Of a stretch of 64,000 bases of DNA, positions 8,752 to 16,963 are shown piece by piece. A program made the position numbers and the translations under genes. The stretch is from GCA-2728135 sp002728135 (GTDB lineage Bacteria; Pseudomonadota; Alphaproteobacteria; UBA828). Each line of letters starts with the position of its first letter. The stretch's first letter is position 1. Below the pieces are notes generated by a model. That model was not told the origin of the DNA. It was given only the letters and a program-made list of their open reading frames with translations, and did not search any database. The stretch covers positions 92,766-156,765 of the forward strand of contig CAXEND010000003.1 in assembly GCA_963997635.1 (NCBI GenBank). The letters are read 5' to 3'.

Positions 8752-9498
8752 ATGAGCTCACTTGAAAACAAAGTTGCTGTTATCACAGGCGGTGGTAGCG
8801 GGCTTGGAGAGGGTATTGTAAGGGCTTTTTGTAAAGAAGGTGCACAAGTAGCTATCATTGATAATAATGTTGTATCTGCAAGACAATTAGCAGATGAAAT
8901 AACTGATAGTGGTGGGATAGCTATAGCTTTGCAGGCAGATGTGGGTGACGAATCTGATGTTCCTAAAGCATTTAAGCAGGTTATGAATACGCTCGGTAAT
9001 CCAGATATTCTTGTCAATAATGCCGGGATTGACACAACATCTCTTTTAGAAGATATGTCTATAGAACTTTGGGATGAGATGATGCGAGTTAATTTGCGCT
9101 CTATGTTTTTGTGCACGCGCGAAGTTATTCAAGGTATGAAAGAAAAAAACTGGGGTAGAATTATAAACTTTTCTTCTCAGCTTGCCCATAAGGGGGCACC
9201 AACTATGGTACATTATTGTGCCTCAAAAGGGGGTGTGCTCTCATTTTCTCGTGCCCTTGCTTATGAGTTGATTGAATATGGTATTACCGTAAATTCTATT
9301 TGCCCTGGCCCCATTGAAACTCCCCTATATATGGCTATTCCTGAAGAATGGAGGCAAGCTAAAGAAAGTTCTATGCCCATTGGTCGTCCAGGACGAGTTG
9401 ATGAGGTTGTGCCAACAGTTCTTTTATTAGCATCTGAAAAAGGTTCAAATTATGTTGGTGCATCTATGAATATGAATGGTGGAGATGTAATGATCTGA
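8752..9498 (+). CDS. short-chain dehydrogenase/reductase (FabG-like)
   Basis: NAD(P)-dependent oxidoreductase of the classical SDR family, 248 residues. The cofactor loop TGGGSGLG spans 12-19, NNAG is at 89-92, and the catalytic Ser (141/142), Tyr155 and Lys159 are in place (FSSQL and YCASK). IDNN after the second strand places an acidic residue where NAD-preferring members bind the adenosine ribose. GGGAGATGTA precedes the ATG. It probably forms a two-gene unit with the upstream hydrolase. FabG in fatty-acid synthesis is unlikely because no fab genes are nearby; a catabolic alcohol or 3-hydroxyacyl dehydrogenase is more plausible but unproven. Confidence 0.88.
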   Translation: MSSLENKVAVITGGGSGLGEGIVRAFCKEGAQVAIIDNNVVSARQLADEITDSGGIAIALQADVGDESDVPKAFKQVMNTLGNPDILVNNAGIDTTSLLEDMSIELWDEMMRVNLRSMFLCTREVIQGMKEKNWGRIINFSSQLAHKGAPTMVHYCASKGGVLSFSRALAYELIEYGITVNSICPGPIETPLYMAIPEEWRQAKESSMPIGRPGRVDEVVPTVLLLASEKGSNYVGASMNMNGGDVMI

Positions 9499-9515
9499 GT
9501 AAGTTAAATATTTTT

Positions 9516-10190
9516 TTATGCCAATAAATTAGATGAGATAAGGTGATCAGCAACAAAAGGGTTTGTTTTTCTCTCTGCACCAAATGTCGAGAGAGGACCA
9601 TGACCAGGTATAAAAGTTGTCTCATTTCCAAGAGGCCAAAGTTTTTCTTGGATTGATGTTAATAATGTATTCATATCTCCTCGAGGAAAATCTGATCTTC
9701 CAATGGAACCCTGAAATAACACGTCACCAACGGCAGCCAATTTGGAAGCTGGATGGTGAAAAATGATGTGGCCAGGTGTATGACCAGGACAGTGATAAAC
9801 ATCTAAATATAAGTTACCCAAATTTACTGAGGCCCCATCCTCTAGCCATTCATTTGGTGTAAATTTTCGTGCACTAGGGATACCATATTGCTTTCCAGCT
9901 TCTTCGATTTGATCAATCCAGAATTGATCTTCAAAATGTGGGCCAAAAATTGGTATATTTAAACGATCAGAGAGTTCTGCTACAGCACCAGCATGATCAA
10001 CATGAGCGTGTGTAACTAAAATCTTATTCAGGACAAGTTTTTTTTCTTCGATCATACCAAGGATTTTTTCTATTTCCCCTCCAGGATCAACTACAGCAGC
10101 ATATTTCGTATCATTACACCACAAAATTGAGCAATTTTGCTGTAAAGGAGTGACTGGAATTATTATTCCGTTCAATGGTGGGTGTGACAT
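9516..10190 (-). CDS. metallo-beta-lactamase-fold hydrolase (glyoxalase II-like)
   Basis: Binuclear metal hydrolase, 224 residues. The signature THAHVDHAG (60-68) supplies His61, His63, Asp65 and His66. GHTPGH, GDVLFQGSIGRSDFPRGD and FIPGHGP supply the remaining ligands. The arrangement matches the YcbL/glyoxalase-II-like group, which cleaves thioesters such as S-lactoylglutathione, though many members remain undefined. No rhodanese domain is fused to it. It converges with the SDR at 8752-9498 and lies downstream of an EamA exporter on its own strand. Confidence 0.86.
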   Translation of the reverse strand: MSHPPLNGIIIPVTPLQQNCSILWCNDTKYAAVVDPGGEIEKILGMIEEKKLVLNKILVTHAHVDHAGAVAELSDRLNIPIFGPHFEDQFWIDQIEEAGKQYGIPSARKFTPNEWLEDGASVNLGNLYLDVYHCPGHTPGHIIFHHPASKLAAVGDVLFQGSIGRSDFPRGDMNTLLTSIQEKLWPLGNETTFIPGHGPLSTFGAERKTNPFVADHLISSNLLA

Positions 10191-10245
10191 ACATTTTAAT
10201 CCTTTGGGTAGTAAATAGGAATAATTTATAAATTTTTAGATAATA

Positions 10246-11061
10246 TTATGATGACTCACGAATATTTATATAATTGGCTATTATAATCAGTATTGCACCT
10301 ACAGCCACCCAAATTTCTATTGTTTCTGAGTATGCTAGATACCCTATAATTGCTATTATTGGTAATCTTATAAAGTCTATAGGAACAACAGCTGAAGCAT
10401 CAGCTAATTGAAATGAACGTGTCATGCAGTAATGTCCCGATAATGCAGATGCTCCAACCATAGCAACCCAAAACCAACTTATGCTATCAGATGGCCATAC
10501 CCAGTTTTCAAAAGCAAAAATTAGAGAAATAGGGGTCTGGATTAATACCATATAAAACAGGATAGTTAAGGGTTTGTCTTTATCTGCCACAGATTTGGTT
10601 ATTGCATAAACTATTGCATAACCAACTGCAGCTCCTAATACAGCAATATCTCCATAGTTTGTTTCACCAATACCTGGTCTAGTAACTACTAAAACACCCA
10701 TGAATCCAAGGCCAATAGCTAGCCAGCGCTTAAGCGTAACTTTCTCATTTAGAAAAATCCCAGCTATTAGGGCAAGCCAAACTGGAGTTGTGAACTCTAT
10801 AGCAAAGACTTTTGCTAAAGGTATGAACCCGATTGCATAGAACCATCCATATTGTGAGGCAAAATGGCAAATATTTCTCAAGAAATGACGTGCCAGAAAT
10901 TGTGTTTGGATGTTTCTCCATCGGTAAATAGAAATTATAGATATAACAATTATAGCCCCTGATGCACTGCGCCAGAATAATATCTGGAATGTATCAAAGT
11001 GGCTAGCCAATTCACGTCCAGCTATTGCCATTAAGGTGAAGGATCCAACGGTTCCAAACAT
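10246..11061 (-). CDS. EamA/DMT-family membrane exporter
   Basis: Inner-membrane transporter with two EamA repeats; members export amino acids, purines or other metabolites. About nine or ten hydrophobic helices are visible in 271 residues, including the typical FIPLAKVFAIEFTTPVWLAL helix and the second repeat VVPIDFIRLPIIAIIGYLAY. The start is doubtful: from ATG 11061 the first helix is truncated, yet the frame stays open upstream to a stop at 11140-11142 with no ATG, GTG or TTG. AGGAA at 11111-11115 lies seven bases before an in-frame ATT at 11101-11103, which would give a complete first helix. Substrate unknown. Confidence 0.85.
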   Translation of the reverse strand: MFGTVGSFTLMAIAGRELASHFDTFQILFWRSASGAIIVISIISIYRWRNIQTQFLARHFLRNICHFASQYGWFYAIGFIPLAKVFAIEFTTPVWLALIAGIFLNEKVTLKRWLAIGLGFMGVLVVTRPGIGETNYGDIAVLGAAVGYAIVYAITKSVADKDKPLTILFYMVLIQTPISLIFAFENWVWPSDSISWFWVAMVGASALSGHYCMTRSFQLADASAVVPIDFIRLPIIAIIGYLAYSETIEIWVAVGAILIIIANYINIRESS

Positions 11062-11152
11062 CCAAAATACAGCATAGGTATATTTCTGACGAGATTGAAT
11101 AATTATTTTATTCCTTATATTAAAAAATAATAAATTGCGTTATCTAGACTTT

Positions 11153-12022
11153 TTATTTGAAGGATAATTTTTTTATCGAAAAAAAACTGTTATAAGTTAC
11201 TCCTGCTAAAATTACAGCTGCACCGATGAACGTAAAGAGACTTGGTAATTCATCAAAACCTAACCATACCCAAAAAGGGGCAAGAACAGCATCTATTAAA
11301 ACAACAAGAATCAGTGTTGGTGCGGGTAAATACCGAGCTGCTGTAAAATAAAGAATTAGTGCAACTGCCAGTGTAGTAATGCCGAATGCAGCGAGCATAA
11401 AAATATCCTCTGTAGATGCTTCAATTGGCAGTGCACTAGGTAATGAGGCAACCCCAGCTATAATTGCTCCAATCAATACGGAGGGAATCATTGATGTTGA
11501 TTTAAACCTACGTGCGATTATTGTTTGAGCTGCAATTGCTAATGCAATTGTAAATGCGAGAATATTTCCAAGCAGTTGACCAGTTCCAACAGCTTCAAAA
11601 ACCATTAAGAGAATTCCAATAAAACCAAAAACAACGGCTATCCATGTTCTTAAAGGTACTCTTTCACCCAAGATTGGACCAGAAAGAATAGGCACTAGGA
11701 TTGTAGAGGTGGCCATTAATGCTAATACATTAGCAACTAAAGTTGATTGCATAGCCAGAACGTAAGCTATAATTGCCCAAGCTGTAGCAATTCCTATTAT
11801 TAGTCCAGGCCAACCGATTTCAGTAATTTTTTTAAGAGTATTTTTTCGTTCGGTAATAATGAGATATAGTAAAATTCCTAATCCAGCAAATAAACATCTA
11901 AACGTTAATATTTCCCATGGATCGATCTGAACTGATCGGACAAAAAAACCTCCTGAACTAAAGCATAGGCCGGCACAAAAAGCCAAAGATCCGCCAATGA
12001 TTAATTTGCGTACTTCATCCAT
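11153..12022 (-). CDS. EamA/DMT-family membrane exporter
   Basis: Second, divergent EamA protein in tandem with the one downstream (about 90 bases apart, same strand). The 289 residues hold roughly ten hydrophobic segments in two homologous halves; PILSGPILGERVPLRTWIAVVFGFIG ends the first EamA repeat in the usual way. It starts with a short cytoplasmic MDEVRKL. Sequence similarity to its neighbour is limited to the family pattern, so this is not a recent duplication. Substrate unknown. Confidence 0.87.
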   Translation of the reverse strand: MDEVRKLIIGGSLAFCAGLCFSSGGFFVRSVQIDPWEILTFRCLFAGLGILLYLIITERKNTLKKITEIGWPGLIIGIATAWAIIAYVLAMQSTLVANVLALMATSTILVPILSGPILGERVPLRTWIAVVFGFIGILLMVFEAVGTGQLLGNILAFTIALAIAAQTIIARRFKSTSMIPSVLIGAIIAGVASLPSALPIEASTEDIFMLAAFGITTLAVALILYFTAARYLPAPTLILVVLIDAVLAPFWVWLGFDELPSLFTFIGAAVILAGVTYNSFFSIKKLSFK

Positions 12023-12121
12023 CTATTTTTGTGTTTGCAAATAGTTTTCGGTGAGGCATTTGATGTCATCAAATAACTGGCACGATGTTGGGTTACACAC
12101 CGCACCAGTCAATTGCAAATC

Positions 12122-13177
12122 CTATTTATAGACAGGGATAGCTTTGTTCTTCCTCATTTTATCAAACGTTGCCTTATAACAATCCCAGCTATCCATTACT
12201 TCATGGAAACCATATTGTATACGTTTTACATCTTCAAGTAGCGTATCCCAGGTTCTATTAAAATTCCAATCAGCAAATTCCCATGATACTTTGTCATATA
12301 AATCTGCCTTAAGTTTATATTTTTTCATTATACGGTTCCAAACTGGACGCTTATCTTCCATGAAGGCCGAAACATTAAAAGGCATACACACACCAGGAGT
12401 GCACCCAAAATAGTTTGCAATGTCACCCCATATATTTGTCCACCTAAATCCTGAATCGTTTGTCATATTAAATGCTTGATTTGCACATTTCGGTTCTGTT
12501 GCCATCCACAACATAGATCTTCCTAAAAGGTCTGCATCTGTATATCTGTTTAGTGCATTGAATGCTGTATCTGGGCCTGGAAAATTCAGAGGAACCTTAA
12601 GTTCACGACAAATTGTTGCATAGATTGCTAGTATCGCAAAGAAGTTAAGCGGAATACCTTGGGCATATCCAACCACAACCTCTGGCCTCACTAATGCGTA
12701 TGTCCATTTTTTTCCTTTTTGCATTCGTGCAAGTGCATCTTGTTGATCGTAGTAAAAATTTGGTGGCATATGACGTGGGTCAGTCTCTATAGATGGTGTT
12801 TTATGATATCCAAGGTGGCAACCATAAAACTTTCCACCTTGACTAAGAACTACCCTTTGCAAGTTTGGAGCAACTTTAGATATTGGCCCTACGGAATGTT
12901 TGACTAAATTCACATTACCCTCAACATTCTCAGCCGCAATGCCTCCCGCAAGTGCAGAATAGAATATGTGCGTAGTTTTAGTCAGACCAGATAATTTCTG
13001 CTCTGCCCCTTTACGGTCAAGTAAATCAACTTGTATAGCCTTTGCTGTAGTTCGAAAATCTGGCTTTCTCCGCGATAATGTTGTAATGCTCCAGTCTCCA
13101 TCAGCTTCAAGTGCGGAAATGACGTGCCGTCCTATAATGCCTAATCCACCTACTACTACTGCATGTTTTTTGGCCAT
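12122..13177 (-). CDS. PRISE-like SDR oxidoreductase
   Basis: Extended/atypical NAD(P)-dependent SDR, 351 residues. The cofactor loop VVVGGLGIIGRHV lies at 7-19 and TLSRRKPDF follows the second strand, as in NADP-binding members. The active-site segment reads NFYYDQQDAL in place of the classical YxxxK, resembling the FYYxxED segment of the plant progesterone 5-beta-reductase/iridoid synthase (PRISE) family. YALVRPEVVVGY and NPLNxFAILAIYATI-like segments also fit. Such enzymes reduce activated C=C bonds in enones. GGGAGAC precedes the ATG. The gene is isolated, with no pathway neighbours. Family call is moderately firm; substrate unknown. Confidence 0.78.
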   Translation of the reverse strand: MAKKHAVVVGGLGIIGRHVISALEADGDWSITTLSRRKPDFRTTAKAIQVDLLDRKGAEQKLSGLTKTTHIFYSALAGGIAAENVEGNVNLVKHSVGPISKVAPNLQRVVLSQGGKFYGCHLGYHKTPSIETDPRHMPPNFYYDQQDALARMQKGKKWTYALVRPEVVVGYAQGIPLNFFAILAIYATICRELKVPLNFPGPDTAFNALNRYTDADLLGRSMLWMATEPKCANQAFNMTNDSGFRWTNIWGDIANYFGCTPGVCMPFNVSAFMEDKRPVWNRIMKKYKLKADLYDKVSWEFADWNFNRTWDTLLEDVKRIQYGFHEVMDSWDCYKATFDKMRKNKAIPVYK

Positions 13178-13431
13178 AATTATTGTCTCCCTAAAATATT
13201 TAGTTTCTTAATTACGAAGTTTAAAAGCTGTTTAAAAATGAATATATCTTCTTATCGCTAAACTGCCTTTATATTTCTCTGATACAACTTAAATTCAGAT
13301 ATTAACCTGCACTATAATGAAGGTATCTGTCTAGGAAAACAGCTAATATGAGAAATATAACTTCTCATACATTACTCTATATGGTTTAACTAAAATCTTC
13401 ACTGAATAAATGCTTATTTGATAGTTAACTT

Positions 13432-13456
13432 AAGAAGATAAATGTTTTATCTTCTT
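13432..13456 (+). promoter_or_regulatory. inverted repeat in the leader of the dienelactone hydrolase gene
   Basis: AAGAAGATAAA, a three-base loop, then TTTATCTTCTT: perfect 11-base arms ending 15 bases before the ATG at 13472 and touching the ribosome-site region (AGAGGA). It could be an operator or a leader hairpin affecting translation initiation. The rest of the 294-base gap 13178-13471 shows nothing I can name. Confidence 0.4.
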
Positions 13457-13471
13457 TGAAAAGAGGATGTA

Positions 13472-14695
13472 ATGTCAGGGCAATGGATTAGTTTATTAGA
13501 AGAAGATGGTGTTACTTTTAGTGGTTATTTAACTCTTCCTGAGATTGGAAGCGGTCCAGGAATTATTTTGTTTCAAGAAATTTTTGGAGTAAACGAGAGT
13601 ATAAAAGAAATAGCAGATTATTACGCAGAGGAGGGTTATGTTGTTTTAGCACCTGATCTTTTCTGGCGAATAGAGCCTCATATAGAACTTGATTATCACC
13701 CTGATAATTACAGTCGTGCAATGGATTTATACTCAAGATTTAATGAGGATCAGGCTATTGGCGACATTTTGTTGACACTTTCTGCAATAAGAACAATACC
13801 AGAATGCATGGGCCGCATTGGAGCTCTGGGGTTTTGTTTAGGTGGAAAACTAGTCCATCTTGCTGCGGCACATACTGATATTGATTGTGGAGTTTCTTAC
13901 TATGGAGTAGGAATTGAAGATAATCTAGATTTAATAAAAAAAATTAATTGTCCACTCATTTATCACTTTGGTAGTAATGATAAATATATTCCGACCTCAG
14001 CCGTTCAAGAAATTACTAACGCATTTTCTAGATCAGAAAATGTAAAGGTTTATACATATCAAAGTGTTGATCACGGTTTTGCCAACTTCCAACATAAGAA
14101 CTATGATAAACCAGCTAGTATGATGGCACATTCACGTTCTATTGGTTTGTTCCGTGATGTAATGGGTCCATATTATAATCTTTCAGACCTTTGGGATAAA
14201 CATTGTGAGTATGAATTTAGTTTGCGGGATGTTGACCAAACAATGGATACAATGGTTGGAGAGCCCTATGTAAACCATATACCAACTATGACCGGGGGTG
14301 TTGGTTATGAAGACCTTAGTAGGTTTTATCAGGATCATTTTATATTCACAAATCCTGCAGACACAAAATTAATTCCAATATCCCGAACTGTTGGTTCAGA
14401 TCGGGTTGTTGACGAATTGTTATTTTCTTTTACTCATAATACAGAAATTGACTGGATGTTGCCTGGTGTTGCACCAACAGGAAAATATGTTGAGATACCT
14501 TTGGTGGCAATTGTATGCTTTAGAGGAAGTAAACTTTATCATGAGCATATTTATTGGGATCAAGCTTCAGTATTAGTGCAAATCGGATTATTGAAGGGTG
14601 ATAGTTTGCCTGTTGCTGGAATTGAAACAGCAAAAAAGTTAGTCGACGAAAGTTTGCCATCAAATACTCTTATGCATAAGCAATTTAGAGAATAA
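13472..14695 (+). CDS. dienelactone hydrolase fused to NTF2/SnoaL-like domain
   Basis: Residues 1 to about 235 form a dienelactone hydrolase (carboxymethylenebutenolidase) domain: QEIFGVNESIKEIADYYAEEGYVVLAPDLFWR near the start, nucleophile Cys in GALGFCLGGK, Asp in FGSNDKYIP and His in VDHGFANF. The true family uses this Cys-His-Asp triad with Glu from the QEIFG loop, and all are present. Residues about 250-407 form a separate alpha/beta-barrel-like region (YEDLSRFYQDHFIF, ISRTVGSDRVVDELLFSFTH, VEIPLVAIVCFRGSKLYHEHIYWDQ) typical of SnoaL/NTF2-like polyketide-cyclase folds. The fusion suggests a lactone substrate handled by two active sites. GAGGATG just before the ATG provides ribosome binding. 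No aromatic ring-cleavage genes are adjacent. Confidence 0.86.
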   Translation: MSGQWISLLEEDGVTFSGYLTLPEIGSGPGIILFQEIFGVNESIKEIADYYAEEGYVVLAPDLFWRIEPHIELDYHPDNYSRAMDLYSRFNEDQAIGDILLTLSAIRTIPECMGRIGALGFCLGGKLVHLAAAHTDIDCGVSYYGVGIEDNLDLIKKINCPLIYHFGSNDKYIPTSAVQEITNAFSRSENVKVYTYQSVDHGFANFQHKNYDKPASMMAHSRSIGLFRDVMGPYYNLSDLWDKHCEYEFSLRDVDQTMDTMVGEPYVNHIPTMTGGVGYEDLSRFYQDHFIFTNPADTKLIPISRTVGSDRVVDELLFSFTHNTEIDWMLPGVAPTGKYVEIPLVAIVCFRGSKLYHEHIYWDQASVLVQIGLLKGDSLPVAGIETAKKLVDESLPSNTLMHKQFRE

Positions 14696-14756
14696 AGGTT
14701 TATACATAAGTAAATAGTAATAAAAATTAAGTTGTTTAATAATATCTAGGAGCAGC

Positions 14757-15998
14757 GTGCAAATGAACAAGCAAGGTCCAGATGCGCTTAGAAAAGCGGT
14801 TGAGCGTATGCTAGCCGAGGCAAATACAAGGATGCAGGCTGGAAAGACTGTTGATGCAGCAAGGTCCTATAAGAAGGCAGCACAATTTGCAGAACAGGCA
14901 ATTGAGCTTATTGATGATAGTGAAGAAAAACGTGCTATGACACTGCGTGTTGCTGAATATAAACAGCGCTCACGGTCTCTAGAAACAACTGGCCGTGCAG
15001 ACCTAGACAGGGTTAAACCCTCTGAAATGCCTGCAGATGAGATTGTATACTCTGATGAAGACAGTGATCTACAGGAGCAACAGATTTTACTTTTGATTGA
15101 TGACACTCCACGTAAAATTGAATGGAATAATATAGGTGGATTAGCAGAACTAAAAGAAGAACTAAAATTTCATTATGGTCTTGCAATGGCAAAATCTCCT
15201 GAAGGTATGGATGTTGAAGGCTGGCAAAATATAATGTTTTATGGTCCACCAGGAACTGGTAAAACTCTTTTAGCTTGTGCAATAGCTAATAAGTTAAACG
15301 CAACTTTTTTTAACGTAAAAGCTAGCCAAATTGTAAGTAAGTGGGTAGGAGAAAGTGGCAAGCTAATCAGCACTCTATATAGGCTTGCAAGAAAATTTAC
15401 AAACGATGGCCGTCCCTCAATAATTTTCATAGATGAGTTTGATGCACTTTGTAAGAGTAGGGGTATGGAGGGTCACTTATATCACCAACAGATGTTGGCA
15501 GCGATTTTATCTGAGATTGATGGCTTTGCAAACAAAGGTAAACGTAACCTGGTAATGACAATTGGTGCGACCAATAGACCTTGGGATCTTGATACTGCTG
15601 TTTTGTCGAGGTTTGAACGCAGAATCCTTATTTCTTTGCCTGATGAGGCAGCACGTGCTGATATTTTTCGTATTCATTTAGAGGGTAGAGGCCTAGCAGT
15701 TGACCATAGATCTCTCTCATATGAAAAACTGGCTCGTTTGTCTGAAAGACTTACAGGCCGGGAAGTTGCACGTTTATGTAAAGAAGTTACATCACGTATG
15801 CTGGCAGAAATGAACCCTGATATACCTAAGCTTGTAGATGATAGTTTGCGAAGTATTCAATCATACGAGATTAAAGTTAGGCCCCTTAGGCATGTTGATT
15901 TCACTCCATACATCAATGATTTATCCCCAGATACCAGCTTGAGTGATTTGAAGAATTATGATGAGTGGGGTGTAAAGGTAAAAGAATCAATATCATGA
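14757..15998 (+). CDS. MIT-domain AAA ATPase, Vps4/CdvC-like
   Basis: AAA+ ATPase of the Vps4/katanin/CdvC type, whose known members pull ESCRT-III filaments apart. Residues about 12-77 are three amphipathic helices with the MIT pattern (AARSYKKAAQFAEQAIELI, then RVAEYKQRSRSLE). An acidic linker (about 80-108) follows, then a short segment and IEWNNIGGLAELKEELK. The ATPase core has Walker A GPPGTGKT (163-170), pore loop SKWVGES (194-200), Walker B IIFIDE (222-227), sensor 1 in GATNRPW (270-276) and Arg fingers in SRFERR (284-289). The end (LRHVDF, then SLSDLKNYDEWG, 392-405) matches the C-terminal helix of CdvC and katanin. A Vps4 beta-domain insert is not evident. Start is GTG 14757 or ATG 14763, since AGGAG lies at 14748-14752. 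It is a single-gene unit; no ESCRT-III-like gene is in the window. Confidence 0.85.
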   Translation: MQMNKQGPDALRKAVERMLAEANTRMQAGKTVDAARSYKKAAQFAEQAIELIDDSEEKRAMTLRVAEYKQRSRSLETTGRADLDRVKPSEMPADEIVYSDEDSDLQEQQILLLIDDTPRKIEWNNIGGLAELKEELKFHYGLAMAKSPEGMDVEGWQNIMFYGPPGTGKTLLACAIANKLNATFFNVKASQIVSKWVGESGKLISTLYRLARKFTNDGRPSIIFIDEFDALCKSRGMEGHLYHQQMLAAILSEIDGFANKGKRNLVMTIGATNRPWDLDTAVLSRFERRILISLPDEAARADIFRIHLEGRGLAVDHRSLSYEKLARLSERLTGREVARLCKEVTSRMLAEMNPDIPKLVDDSLRSIQSYEIKVRPLRHVDFTPYINDLSPDTSLSDLKNYDEWGVKVKESIS

Positions 15999-16050
15999 TT
16001 TACTCTAGGTTGCTAATGCAAAAATAAGGTTTTCATTGCAGATCTTCGCT

Positions 16051-16761
16051 TTATTTTTTGATAAAATGAGTTAGTCGAAAAATACCGCCACCTGTAAGCA
16101 TTCCAGCTACTGGTGCTAATACGTAAATCCAATAATTGTCTATATTTCCACTCGCCAAATAGGGGCCAAAAGCACGGGCAGGATTCATCGCCGCACCAGA
16201 GACTGGACCCATTAGCATAACTTCTATAGCAACAACACCACCAATAATTAGTCCTGCAGTATGTTTGTGGGCACGCTTATCAAAACCTGTAGCAGCTATT
16301 ATAAGCATCAAAATCAAAGCTAAGAAGAATTCAATAATAAAAACGGTTGACGTAGATATATTTAATTGATTGTTTGGAACATTCGCTCCAATGTTGGCAT
16401 GATTTCCAAGAAACCACAAAAGGCAAAACCCTGCGAGTGCTGACCCTGTCATTTGTGCAATTATATACCCAATCAGTAATCTTTTATCTAAATATCCAAG
16501 TAAGGTCGCTGTTATTGATAAGGCGGGATTAATGTGAGCCCCAGAAATATTTACGAAAGTATAAATTATAGCTGCAACAATTATTCCAGATATAAGACCA
16601 CAACCTACAGGTCCCAGACTTCCAGCTGTGAGACTATCAACGATAACAGCACCAGCAGCAAAAATAACAAGAGTAAATGTTCCTAGAAATTCACAAAAAT
16701 ATTTTATTATATCATTTTTGTTATTCTTAATATTATCAGAAAATTTTCCTGTGGTGGACAT
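16051..16761 (-). CDS. aquaporin / MIP-family channel
   Basis: Inner-membrane water or small-neutral-solute channel of 236 residues with six predicted helices and both half-helix signatures: SGAHINPALSI (NPA 78-80) and SGAAMNPARAFGP (NPA 193-195). The N-terminus is a hydrophilic 20-residue segment rich in Asn and Lys, longer than in AqpZ. An Arg follows the second NPA as required for the selectivity filter. CAGGAGTC precedes the ATG. It lies downstream of, and convergent with, the AAA ATPase. Water versus glycerol selectivity is not resolvable by eye; absence of glp genes mildly favours AqpZ-like. Confidence 0.92.
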   Translation of the reverse strand: MSTTGKFSDNIKNNKNDIIKYFCEFLGTFTLVIFAAGAVIVDSLTAGSLGPVGCGLISGIIVAAIIYTFVNISGAHINPALSITATLLGYLDKRLLIGYIIAQMTGSALAGFCLLWFLGNHANIGANVPNNQLNISTSTVFIIEFFLALILMLIIAATGFDKRAHKHTAGLIIGGVVAIEVMLMGPVSGAAMNPARAFGPYLASGNIDNYWIYVLAPVAGMLTGGGIFRLTHFIKK

Positions 16762-16963
16762 TTTTGACTCCTGTTTTAGGTGTTCATTGGTTATTTCTTA
16801 AGGAGATTTTTTATAAAAAATCCTTCCCAACAACCTTTGAACAAAATATAAAATATTTTTTATGAACATCATTAATTCTGGGATACCAAGATGTGACTCT
16901 AATAATTGATTTTAATGATAATGTTTACTTTAAATTTTTTTTGACAGGAGCTTAGTATTTCAA

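Noticed and set aside
8733..9116. 127-codon minus-strand open frame
   Set aside because: Antisense to the SDR at 8752 over its cofactor-binding region; low-complexity serine/proline-rich translation typical of a shadow.
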